A DNA stretch of 47,901 nt, taken from the NCBI GenBank assembly GCA_017546725.1, contig JAFYRX010000064.1, forward strand, positions 1-47,901, read 5' to 3'. Shown here piece after piece: positions 33,819-41,435 of the stretch (position 1 is its first letter; every line of letters starts with the position of its first letter). The translations under genes and the position numbers were made by a program. This stretch comes from Alistipes sp. (lineage in GTDB: Bacteria > Bacteroidota > Bacteroidia > Bacteroidales > Rikenellaceae). The notes under the pieces are model-generated. The model ran no database searches, was not told where the DNA came from, and saw nothing but the letters and a program-made list of their open reading frames with translations.

Positions 33819-34784
33819 ATGCGTAAGGGGTGGTACATAGTTTTGGCTTTGGTGTGGCTCGCTGTGGCGGGGTGCGGCAGGGTGAACGGCTCGGAGGAGG
33901 ATTCGGGGCGTGAACTCATAGTCGATGCCCGTTTTGAGCGAGGTGCGGCTCTATCACCACTGTGGCCCCACATAGTGCAGCAGGGCGGCGGTTTCAGCAA
34001 GACCTGCACCGATACGTTGCGCTTCGCAGAGAGCGAACTTGAGCCTATATGGCAACTGTGCCAATGGTCGAGCCGCTACGACTTGGCAGGGGCAGAGGCT
34101 ACGGCGCAGGGGGATGAGATTATCTTCGCTAACGAGGGCAAGCGTGTAACACTTGCCAAAGATGGCACGCTGACGCTGGGCCTGACGACAAGCCGCGAAT
34201 ATGACCATCCACGAAGGGCCGATGAGCCTTGGATACACCTCTTGGTGCAGCAAGATTTTCAGGCTCCGCCACGCATTGCCGAGATTGGGGCGTTGCACTT
34301 CGGGATGGAGTTGAGAATAGACCACTGCCACAACCGTATGGGCGAGGCCTTTGACGAGACGTTACATACGGCGCAAGCGCCCTTCTACCTGATGGTGCGC
34401 AACCTCAACAGCGAGAGCAAGGATTACGGCTTGGGGCTTTGGGTAGGCATCCCTACCTTCGACTACCGTTACCAGCGCCTGGCCGATAAGGAGACCGTAC
34501 ATTGGGATGTAGGCACCGCGACATACATCTACACCATTCCGCCACGAACAGTTTGGGGTGATGTGAATTTGGGTGACGGCAAGTGGCACAAGGCCGACAA
34601 GGATATACTGCCGATGGTGCAGAGGGCTGTCGAGGCTATGCGCGAGAAGGGAAGTTTCACGGATAGCAGATGGGAGGATTTGGCCATCACGGGAATGAAC
34701 TTCGGATGGGAGATACCTGGCACGTTTGACGCCGAGTTGAAGATGCGAGGAATGAGCCTCCGAGCCGAGGAGATTCAAAATTAA
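33819..34784 (+). CDS. Lipoprotein of unknown function
   Basis: 321 residues. SPII signal with lipobox VAGC and Cys19. The mature protein is rich in Trp, His and acidic residues and looks beta-sandwich-like (EPIWQLCQWSSRYDLAGAE, LHFGMELRIDHCHN, PFYLMVRNLNSESKDYGLGLWVGIP, ITGMNFGWEIPGTFDAELKM). The GMNFGWEIPGTFDA element recalls carbohydrate-binding lectin-like folds, but no family is recognised. No catalytic motif seen. Outer-membrane or periplasmic location is likely. Monocistronic. Confidence 0.75.
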   Translation: MRKGWYIVLALVWLAVAGCGRVNGSEEDSGRELIVDARFERGAALSPLWPHIVQQGGGFSKTCTDTLRFAESELEPIWQLCQWSSRYDLAGAEATAQGDEIIFANEGKRVTLAKDGTLTLGLTTSREYDHPRRADEPWIHLLVQQDFQAPPRIAEIGALHFGMELRIDHCHNRMGEAFDETLHTAQAPFYLMVRNLNSESKDYGLGLWVGIPTFDYRYQRLADKETVHWDVGTATYIYTIPPRTVWGDVNLGDGKWHKADKDILPMVQRAVEAMREKGSFTDSRWEDLAITGMNFGWEIPGTFDAELKMRGMSLRAEEIQN

Positions 34785-34851
34785 GAATTCAAAATTTTTG
34801 AGTTTGAATTTGAAGGTTGGATTAGAAAGCATCGAAAACTAAATAAAAATA

Positions 34852-35065
34852 TTACCGAGCGTTAGCCTAATCGCGGCAGGCAAGTTTGCGGATAAAGGGC
34901 GACGCGCAGGCGGAGGGTTAAGAAACGGAGAATTTTTCACGAAGTAAAAACGCGTAGGCGTCCGTTTTACCGACGACAAGAGGCGACCCCGAAAACTTGT
35001 CACCGCGCCGATTTTTGCTCACCTTTTTACGGCTAAAAAGGTGAAAAAGACACGAAGTGGATTAA
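34852..35065 (+). repeat. Repeat B copy 4, divergent with compensatory stem changes
   Basis: Ends and central hairpins match other B copies, but the main stem arms are GGCAAGTTTGCGG (34879-34891) and CCGAAAACTTGTC (34989-35001), where other copies have GATGAATTTTAGG and CCTAAAATTTATC. Pairing is largely kept. Confidence 0.85.
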
Positions 35066-35087
35066 ATTGGGGGAGGTGAGGTTGTGT

Positions 35088-35139
35088 TGCAGACTCCTCC
35101 GTCGCTAAAGCGACACCTCCTCTACCTTAGAGGAGGAAA
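35088..35139 (+). repeat. Repeat A copy 14
   Basis: Inner arms GTCGCT and AGCGAC. Ends 32 bases before holB. Confidence 0.85.
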
Positions 35140-35170
35140 ATAAAAGAGGAAAAATTGAATTAAATAAAAT

Positions 35171-36322
35171 ATGAGATTCAAGGACATTATAGGACACGAA
35201 ACGCTAAAGCGTCATTTGGCCGAGGGTATCGACAAGGGGCGCATAAGCCACGCACAACTCTTCAGCGGTGCTGTGGGAGTGGGTACTCTGCCCCTGGCTA
35301 TAGCCTACGCACAGTACCTGAACTGTACCTCACGACGTGATGGCGACTCGTGTGGCGTGTGTCCTTCGTGTATCAAGATGCAACAGTTGGCGCACCCCGA
35401 CCTGCACTTTGTATTCCCCGTAAACAAGCAGGGCAAGAAGAGTGGCGAGGTGGTACTGAGTGCCGACTTTATGCCTCTGTGGCGTGAGATGGTGGCCGAG
35501 AGTGGCGGTTACTTCACACGTCAGGAGTGGTACGACAGGCTGGATTTGGGTAAGACCTTGCGAGGCATTATCTCGGCAAGGGAGGCCGACGAGATTATTC
35601 GTCGCCTGCAGTACAAGAGTTTCGAGTCGGAGTACAAGATTACAATCATCTGGCAACCCGAGACTATGAACGAGGAGGCAGCCAACAAGATACTCAAAAT
35701 CCTGGAGGAGCCTTGGGACAAGACGCTCTTTATACTTGTGAGCGAGCGCACCGACCTGCTGCTGCCGACAATCATATCGCGTACACAGGAGGTGGCTGTA
35801 CCTCGCCTGAAGAACGAGGATTTGATGGCGCTGGCACAGGGTGGCGAGGGCACGATTGACGAGCAGCAACTCCACAACACGGCTCGCTTGGCGGCGGGTG
35901 ATGTGATAGAGTGGCGACGACTGACGGGCGGTGGCGAGGATGCCGTCCGCAAGGAGGCCTTCGACTTGTTCTGTGCGCTGATGCGACTCTCGTACAACGA
36001 CAAGCACTTGGAGTTGATGGATTGGGCCGATGAGGTGGCTCAACTATCGCGCGAGCAACAACGCTCAATGCTTCTGCACGCGGCACGTCTGTTGAGAGAG
36101 AGTTATATGTTGCACGCAGGCTTGGGCAGCATAAGTTACCTGTGGGGTGAGGAGGCGAAGTTCTGCCAGAACTTTGCGCCCTTCATCGGTAACCAAAACA
36201 TAGAGTACCTGATATCGGAGATTGAGACCGCAATGCGCCAGGTGAGCCAGAACGGTAACTCACGCATCATATTCACCCACTTCGCCCTGGCAGTGAGCAA
36301 ACAGATAAACCGACTGAAGTAG
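35171..36322 (+). CDS. holB: DNA polymerase III delta-prime subunit of the clamp loader
   Basis: 383 residues. AAA+ clamp-loader subunit with the start FKDIIGHETLKRHLAEGI and SHAQLFSGAVGVGTLPLA; the P-loop lacks the GKT, as expected for the non-ATP-binding delta-prime. The zinc module uses Cys52, 61, 64 and 67 (C-X8-C-X2-C-X2-C). Sensor and helical segments EEAANKILKILEEP, RTDLLLPTIISRTQ and the C-terminal collar domain follow. Separated from folK by 3 bases, hence a two-gene operon. Confidence 0.92.
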   Translation: MRFKDIIGHETLKRHLAEGIDKGRISHAQLFSGAVGVGTLPLAIAYAQYLNCTSRRDGDSCGVCPSCIKMQQLAHPDLHFVFPVNKQGKKSGEVVLSADFMPLWREMVAESGGYFTRQEWYDRLDLGKTLRGIISAREADEIIRRLQYKSFESEYKITIIWQPETMNEEAANKILKILEEPWDKTLFILVSERTDLLLPTIISRTQEVAVPRLKNEDLMALAQGGEGTIDEQQLHNTARLAAGDVIEWRRLTGGGEDAVRKEAFDLFCALMRLSYNDKHLELMDWADEVAQLSREQQRSMLLHAARLLRESYMLHAGLGSISYLWGEEAKFCQNFAPFIGNQNIEYLISEIETAMRQVSQNGNSRIIFTHFALAVSKQINRLK

Positions 36323-36325
36323 GCG

Positions 36326-36832
36326 ATGGGGGCTGTGGGCAGACATAGCGTAGCGTTGCTGACGGGTAGCAACTTTCGGGGCAAGGAGCAGATACTTAGC
36401 CGTGCTGCCGAGTGCATAGCCGAGCGAATGGGCACCATAGTGAGGGCCTCGCAGATTCACTACTCGGAGGCTTGGGGATTCAAGTGCGAGAGCGAGTTTG
36501 CCAATCAGGCGCTCATAGTGGAGACCTCGCTGCAACCCCTCGAGGTGCTGACGCTGACGCAGGCCATAGAGCAGGAGTTGGGACGTGACCGCACCGAGGA
36601 GGCTCGGGAACGTGAGGCTACGGGACAGAGGTATGCTTCGAGGGTGGTCGATATAGATATAATTTTCTACGACGACTACGTCTGCGAGGATGAGCGGCTG
36701 ACGCTGCCACACCGTTTGATGCACGAGAGGGAGTTTGTCCTGCGCCCGCTGTGTGAGGTGGCTGCCGAGTGGAGGCATCCGATAATTGGGCGGACAACGC
36801 AAAAGATGCTGGAGGGGATTTTGAATTCATAA
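36326..36832 (+). CDS. folK: 2-amino-4-hydroxy-6-hydroxymethyldihydropteridine pyrophosphokinase
   Basis: 168 residues. Transfers pyrophosphate from ATP to 6-hydroxymethyl-dihydropterin in folate synthesis. The motif near LLTGSNFRGKEQILSRA (10-26), the QALIVETSLQPLEVL segment and the signature RYASRVVDIDIIFYDD (about 102-117), with the metal-binding DIDI, are present. Start codon lies 3 bases after holB, so expression is coupled. folE, the first step of the pathway, is about 9 kb further on the same strand. Confidence 0.95.
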   Translation: MGAVGRHSVALLTGSNFRGKEQILSRAAECIAERMGTIVRASQIHYSEAWGFKCESEFANQALIVETSLQPLEVLTLTQAIEQELGRDRTEEAREREATGQRYASRVVDIDIIFYDDYVCEDERLTLPHRLMHEREFVLRPLCEVAAEWRHPIIGRTTQKMLEGILNS

Positions 36833-36860
36833 TTCAAGATTCAAAATTGAGAATTGAGAA

Positions 36861-37060
36861 TTACCGTGCGAAGCCGAATCGCGGCAGATGAATTTTAGGA
36901 AAAAGGATAAGCGGATAAATTTCCGTTAAAAAACGGAGAATTTTTCACGAAGTAAAAACGCGAAGGCGTCCGTTTTAGGAAATTTATGCGGTTAGCCCCT
37001 AAAATTTATCACCGCGCCGCTTTTTAGTCACCTTTTTACGGCTAAAAAGGTGAAAAAGAG
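36861..37060 (+). repeat. Repeat B copy 5
   Basis: Typical B with main stem arms GATGAATTTTAGG and CCTAAAATTTATC and the terminal CACCTTTTTA/TAAAAAGGTG hairpin. Confidence 0.9.
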
Positions 37061-37217
37061 AGAAAGAAATGGAGTTTTATATAATTGCCTAAATTGTGAT
37101 TGGTATCAGTTAAGCAATTACTTAAAAGGTAGATTCCAATCATTTTCGCAAGGAGAGTATTTATGTATCAACAATGCCTACATTGCGAAAATGTGGAATG
37201 ACGTTTTTTATTTAAGA
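37061..37217 (+). repeat. Repeat E copy 2
   Basis: Near-identical to 8641-8797, and likewise directly after a B terminal hairpin. It contains the D-type unit 37132-37204. Confidence 0.75.
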
Positions 37218-37219
37218 TT

Positions 37220-37262
37220 AGAGACTCCAATCAAAATCGGCAAGCGATTTTGTGGAGTGACA
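37220..37262 (+). repeat. D repeat copy
   Basis: Edges AGAGACTCCAATC and GTGGAGTGAC with inner arms AAAATCG/CGATTTT. Confidence 0.75.
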
Positions 37263-37299
37263 TAAAGATGAATACAAGAAATAAACTAAATAAAAACTG

Positions 37300-37806
37300 A
37301 TGAAAAAGAGTTTGAGATATATAGTTTGCCTGCTGGTGGTGGTGCCTATGTTGCAGGGATGCTTCAAGGATGTGGTGTCGTACACCGACTACCGCATTGC
37401 TGCCTATGAGCAGACGGAGAGCAACGGCGAGTTCTTGCGCTCGACAGACCTCGAGACCTACGCATTCTATGTCGATACGACGGAGTGGAAGGTGGCAAGT
37501 TATGAGGATGCTCTGGCACGCCGCATTACCAACAAGACTACGGGCAAGACCTTGACCGAGCCCGATGCTGTGGCTACGTTCGATGCCAACGAGGAGTATC
37601 AGGCAACTATCCGTCTCGAGGCCGAGATATCGATGCTGGTGACGGTAAACCCGACACTGAAACTCTATGCCTACCGTAAATATCCGTTGCCCGAGAATCT
37701 GCCCTCGGTAGATACCAAACTCTATATGGCATCGTGGCGACCATCGCACTCACTGTCGGGCTGGCGCATAGTGAACGAGTTTTATGCTCCACCGACTCAG
37801 GAGTAG
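37300..37806 (+). CDS. Small lipoprotein of unknown function
   Basis: 168 residues. SPII signal MKKSLRYIVCLLVVVPMLQGC with Cys21. The mature part reads as a small beta domain (TDLETYAFYVDTTEWKVASYEDALARRITNKTTGK, EYQATIRLEAEISMLVTVNP, then a C-terminal LYMASWRPSHSLSGWRIVNEFY). No family is recognised. It precedes the Ig-like lipoprotein by 51 bases with no repeat or terminator between them, so the two probably form an operon and may act together in the outer membrane. Confidence 0.75.
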   Translation: MKKSLRYIVCLLVVVPMLQGCFKDVVSYTDYRIAAYEQTESNGEFLRSTDLETYAFYVDTTEWKVASYEDALARRITNKTTGKTLTEPDAVATFDANEEYQATIRLEAEISMLVTVNPTLKLYAYRKYPLPENLPSVDTKLYMASWRPSHSLSGWRIVNEFYAPPTQE

Positions 37807-37857
37807 TGTAACAATGAAGTGAAAGACAACATAAGATTTAGAAGCAAATAAGTTAAG

Positions 37858-39963
37858 ATGAACAAAACTTTCAACACATACCAAACGGGCAATCGCTCGG
37901 TTTCACGTTGGCTATCGGTGGTCGTAGGTCTGCTGTTTGCGGGTGCTTTCTTCAGCCGCTGTGCATCGATAGGCACACTCGATGGTGGCCCCTACGATAC
38001 GTTGGCACCCGTCATCACCCACATTTCGCCGATGGACTACACCACAAACTTCAAGGGCAACAAGATAACCTTTATGTTCGACGAGTACATACAACTCAAG
38101 AACCAGCAGAAGGAGGTCTACACATCGCCCGCAATGAAGAAGAAGCCGCTGCTGACGATTCGTGGCAAGAGCATCATCATCGAACTGCGTGACGACTCGC
38201 TGAAGCCCAACACAACCTATTCGATAGAGTTTGGCTCGGCTCTGGCCGACAACAACGAGGGTAATCCGTTGCACGGTATGCGTTATGTATTCTCGACAGG
38301 CGACAAAATCGACTCGCTCTATATGTCGGGCTACACCGAGGATAGCCAGATGGCCGATTCGCTGGGTAAGACCTTCATCTACTTCTTCGAGGCCGACTCC
38401 ATAGAGGCACCCGACAAGTACGACTCGACGATGTTCAAATACCAGCCCTCGAAGATTGCCCGCGCCAACACCAACGGTATCTTCTTGGCGCAGAACCTCA
38501 AGCCCGTAGATTATCGTGTCTATGCCTTCTTTGACAGCAACGACAACCACACCTACGAGCCTTCGCTGGACAAGATTGGATTCCTCGACAGCGTATATAA
38601 CCCCACGCGAATGCCAGGATTCACGATTTGGTACGACTCGGTGCGCCGCTACGTCTCGGCGGACCCGCAACTCTACTTCCGTATGTTTATGGACGTAAGT
38701 TTCAGCAACCAGAAACTCAACGAGCAGAAACGTCCCGACCAGCATAAAGTCGAGTTGCAGTTCAATGCCGCACACCCCCAGATACGTTCAATCGTCTTCG
38801 ACAGCATCCCCGAGGAGGATATCATCATAGAGCCGATGACCAAAGGCCGTGATACACTTGCCTTGTGGCTCAAGCGCCCCTCGGAGTCACTGCCCGACAC
38901 ACTGCGTGGTAAGATTACATATATGCGTCACGACTCTTTGCGCCGCCTGCAGGAGGTAACCGAGGATTTGATGGTATCGTGGCGATTGGTCGAGACCAAG
39001 GAGCAGGAGAAAGAACGCGAACGTCTGGAGAAGGAGAAGCGTAAAGCCGAAGAGGAGGGCCGCGAATGGAAGGAGCCCGCACGTCGTTCGAAGTTCCGTA
39101 TGGTAAATTTCAAGGAGAACGTAGAGGTCAATCCCGATGAAAATTTCGCTATGGAGTTCACTTCACCGCTGACGAAGTTCGACACTACGGCCTTTGTGCT
39201 GCGCTCGTGGAGCGAGAAGGGTGACACCCTGCGCGAGAGGATGGAGTTCATACCCGACACGCTGAGCATACGCAAGTGGCGAATGAAAACCGCTTGGGAC
39301 CCGACACGCAAATACAAACTCTTCATCCCGACAGATGCTATGGCCGACATCACAGGCGAGGGCAACGACTCGTTGCAGGTAAACCTCACCGTCTCGGACA
39401 AGGATAAGTATGCTACGATGATGCTCAACGTAGTGCCACGCGTCGAGGGTGCACTCTACATCTTGCAGATACTCAGCGATAACGGCTCGACGGTACGCGA
39501 ACTTCGTAACCTGGGACCAGGCATCCATAAGGTGGAGTACATACCCGCAGGCGATATGCGTATGCGCATCATCGAGGACCTGAATGCCAATGGAGTATGG
39601 GATTCGGGTAATCTGGTCGAGCGCCGTCAAGGTGAGCGTTCCGAGATGTACAAGAACGACAAGGAGGAGGAGATATTCACCACCAAGACGGGTTGGGAGT
39701 TCGAAATCACACTCGATATGAACCGACTCTTTGCGCCCGTCACGATGGAGCAACTCATCGAGCGACTCAACAAACGTGAGCAGGCCCGACTCCTCAAGGC
39801 CGAGGAGGAGCGTCGTGAGCGCGAGGCCAAGGAGAAGAAGGAAAATGGTGGCCATAGTCACGGCAGCGGAATGATGGGCGGCTCAGGCGGCCTCGGTGGT
39901 ATGATGGGAGGCGCTGGCGGTATGATGGGCGGCGCTGGCGGCCTGATGGGAGGCAGAAGGTAG
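37858..39963 (+). CDS. Ig-like (Big_5) lipoprotein with Gly/Met-rich tail
   Basis: 701 residues. SPII-type signal with Cys35 in FFSRCAS. The first domain (about 45-150) is an SbsA-type Ig-like domain: GPYDTLAPVITHISPMDYTTNFKGNKITFMFDEYI. Several beta-rich units follow, with a charged coiled-coil-like stretch at about 383-400 (EQEKERERLEKEKRKAEEEG). Residues 664-701 form a low-complexity tail of G, M and S with MMGGAGG repeats. Such proteins occur in many Bacteroidota as cell-surface components; the role is unknown. Second gene of a likely operon. Confidence 0.82.
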   Translation: MNKTFNTYQTGNRSVSRWLSVVVGLLFAGAFFSRCASIGTLDGGPYDTLAPVITHISPMDYTTNFKGNKITFMFDEYIQLKNQQKEVYTSPAMKKKPLLTIRGKSIIIELRDDSLKPNTTYSIEFGSALADNNEGNPLHGMRYVFSTGDKIDSLYMSGYTEDSQMADSLGKTFIYFFEADSIEAPDKYDSTMFKYQPSKIARANTNGIFLAQNLKPVDYRVYAFFDSNDNHTYEPSLDKIGFLDSVYNPTRMPGFTIWYDSVRRYVSADPQLYFRMFMDVSFSNQKLNEQKRPDQHKVELQFNAAHPQIRSIVFDSIPEEDIIIEPMTKGRDTLALWLKRPSESLPDTLRGKITYMRHDSLRRLQEVTEDLMVSWRLVETKEQEKERERLEKEKRKAEEEGREWKEPARRSKFRMVNFKENVEVNPDENFAMEFTSPLTKFDTTAFVLRSWSEKGDTLRERMEFIPDTLSIRKWRMKTAWDPTRKYKLFIPTDAMADITGEGNDSLQVNLTVSDKDKYATMMLNVVPRVEGALYILQILSDNGSTVRELRNLGPGIHKVEYIPAGDMRMRIIEDLNANGVWDSGNLVERRQGERSEMYKNDKEEEIFTTKTGWEFEITLDMNRLFAPVTMEQLIERLNKREQARLLKAEEERREREAKEKKENGGHSHGSGMMGGSGGLGGMMGGAGGMMGGAGGLMGGRR

Positions 39964-39992
39964 GAATTGGGAATTACGAGAGATAAACTCTC

Positions 39993-40096
39993 GTTTCCTC
40001 CTCGCGGCTCGGCAAAGAGTGTTTACACTCTCTGCACTCGCTCCGCAGCGTCGGTTGCCTCACCTTTTTACGGCTAAAAAGGTGAAAAAGAGATAA
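39993..40096 (+). repeat. Repeat F copy 2 with terminal hairpin
   Basis: CTCCTCGCGGCTCGGCAAAG with arms AGTGT and ACACT, then the CACCTTTTTA/TAAAAAGGTG hairpin that also ends B repeats. Confidence 0.65.
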
Positions 40097-40102
40097 AGAA
40101 AT

Positions 40103-40152
40103 AAATTCTCCCTCTAAGTTAGAGGGAGTACCCGAAGGGGGAGGGAGTGTGT
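40103..40152 (+). repeat. Repeat C copy 7
   Basis: C repeat followed by a short spacer and A15. Confidence 0.8.
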
Positions 40153-40172
40153 TTTTGAGATGAAAGATAGAT

Positions 40173-40224
40173 TTACAGACTCCTCCGTCGCTAAAGCGAC
40201 ACCTCCTCTAACTTAGAGGAGGAA
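40173..40224 (+). repeat. Repeat A copy 15
   Basis: Inner arms GTCGCT and AGCGAC; directly followed by B6. Confidence 0.85.
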
Positions 40225-40235
40225 ATTGGAAAATT

Positions 40236-40432
40236 TCTGCGCGAAGCCATTCGCAGCAGATGAATTTTAGGAAATAGGATAAGCGGAGAAATTTCCGTTA
40301 AGAAACGGAGAATTTTTCACGAAGTAAAAACGCGAAGGCGTCCGTTTTAGGAAATTTATGCGGTTAGCCCCTAAAATTTATCACTGCGCCGCTTTTTACT
40401 CACCTTTTTACGGCTAAAAAGGTGAAAAAAGA
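40236..40432 (+). repeat. Repeat B copy 6
   Basis: Typical B; left end shortened to GCGCGAAGCCATTCGC, terminal hairpin complete. Confidence 0.9.
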
Positions 40433-40464
40433 GGAAAGATAAAAAGAATAAAAATAGATATAGA

Positions 40465-41337
40465 ATGAAAAAAGGGTTTTATTATCTCGTGCTTTTGGCG
40501 AGTCTTGTGACGATGGGTTGTAACAAACCGAAGGTTATCCCCGACGATGTGCTGGGTAAAATCTTCCACGATGCTATGCTCACCAACTCCTACATCAACA
40601 ACGTGATGGTCAAGGCCGACTCGTTGAACTTCTACGAGCCTATATTGGAGAGTTACGGCTATACATCCGAAGATTTGCAGAACACCATCGTCAACTTCTC
40701 GCGCCGCAAGTCTGCCCGCCTGAGCGACGTGGCCGAGCATATGATTCTGCTGCTGGAGCGTGAGGCTATGGTGCTGGAGAAGCAGGTGTCGGTACTCGAC
40801 ACTATAGACAACGTGGCACGCCGTCACTTCACCGAGACGTTGCTGTACGATACACTCATCGTAGCCACCACACCGGCCGACTCTACATTGCTGCACTTCG
40901 AGGTGCCCTTCGCTGGACCGGGCGACTACCGATTTGACTGTACCTATACGCTCGACTCGCTGGACAAGACTTCAGGCCGCCGCTACCACATCGACTGGTT
41001 GCGAGAAGACTCAACAACCACAGTGGCATCATCGGGCCACCTCACACAAGGTGTAAAGCGCAACTTCAACTTTGCTTATACCATACGCGAGGATAATACA
41101 AACATAGGTTTTATCATCTCACTGAACCACGTGCAGGAGCGTATATCCCGCCCTGGCAAACCCTCGATACTCAAGAACAAGACCAATACTCCACGCATAA
41201 CAATCAATGAGATAAAGGTTACCTATGAGCCGAGTGCCAAGGTGAGTGTCGCGAAATTGTATGAGGAACAGTTGAATGCCCGCGTCTTGTCGGACACATT
41301 GCTGCAATACATCGAGCAGAAGGCAAAGGAAGAGTAA
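40465..41337 (+). CDS. DUF4296 domain lipoprotein
   Basis: 290 residues. SPII signal with Cys19 in VTMGC. DUF4296 spans about 22-105: KVIPDDVLGKIFHDAMLTNSYIN, followed by YEPILESYGYTSEDLQNTIVNFSRRKSARLSDVAEHM. The remainder is beta-rich with ARRHFTETLLYDTLIVATT and DYRFDCTYTLDSLDKTSGRRYHIDWL. DUF4296 proteins are conserved in Bacteroidota and have no established function. The start lies about 30 bases after the end of B6. Confidence 0.85.
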   Translation: MKKGFYYLVLLASLVTMGCNKPKVIPDDVLGKIFHDAMLTNSYINNVMVKADSLNFYEPILESYGYTSEDLQNTIVNFSRRKSARLSDVAEHMILLLEREAMVLEKQVSVLDTIDNVARRHFTETLLYDTLIVATTPADSTLLHFEVPFAGPGDYRFDCTYTLDSLDKTSGRRYHIDWLREDSTTTVASSGHLTQGVKRNFNFAYTIREDNTNIGFIISLNHVQERISRPGKPSILKNKTNTPRITINEIKVTYEPSAKVSVAKLYEEQLNARVLSDTLLQYIEQKAKEE

Positions 41338-41345
41338 TTTTGAAT

Positions 41346-41403
41346 TTACAGACTCCTCCGTCACACCTACGGTGTGCCACCTCCTCTTGCCTTAGAGGAG
41401 AAA
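41346..41403 (+). repeat. Repeat A copy 16
   Basis: Inner arms CACACC and GGTGTG. Outer stem slightly decayed (TTGCCTTAGAGGAG). Ends 33 bases before the amidohydrolase start. Confidence 0.8.
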
Positions 41404-41435
41404 TTAGATAAAAAAACAAAAATTATGAATTACCT

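Larger units (their letters stand above)
34785..35170. other. Repeat-filled intergenic block before holB
   Basis: 386 bases with the divergent B copy 4 and A copy 14, plus short AATTCAAAATT units after the lipoprotein stop. No gene is supported. Confidence 0.75.
36833..37299. other. Repeat-filled intergenic block after folK
   Basis: 467 bases with B5, E2 (including a D-type hairpin) and a further D copy. A 71-codon open frame at 37050-37265 lies wholly inside these repeats and is not called. Confidence 0.75.
39964..40464. other. Repeat-filled intergenic block before the DUF4296 gene
   Basis: 501 bases with F2 ending in the terminal hairpin, C7, A15 and B6. No gene is supported. Confidence 0.75.

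Noticed and set aside
36861-37060. Repeat B as a group II intron, since it begins with GTGCG
   Set aside because: It is only about 200 bases, has no domain V signature or reverse transcriptase, and sits in gaps rather than in genes. The GTGCG match is likely chance.
37050-37265. 71-codon open frame after folK
   Set aside because: It lies wholly in repeats B, E and D; the same reading also appears at the other E copy, so it is repeat-derived.
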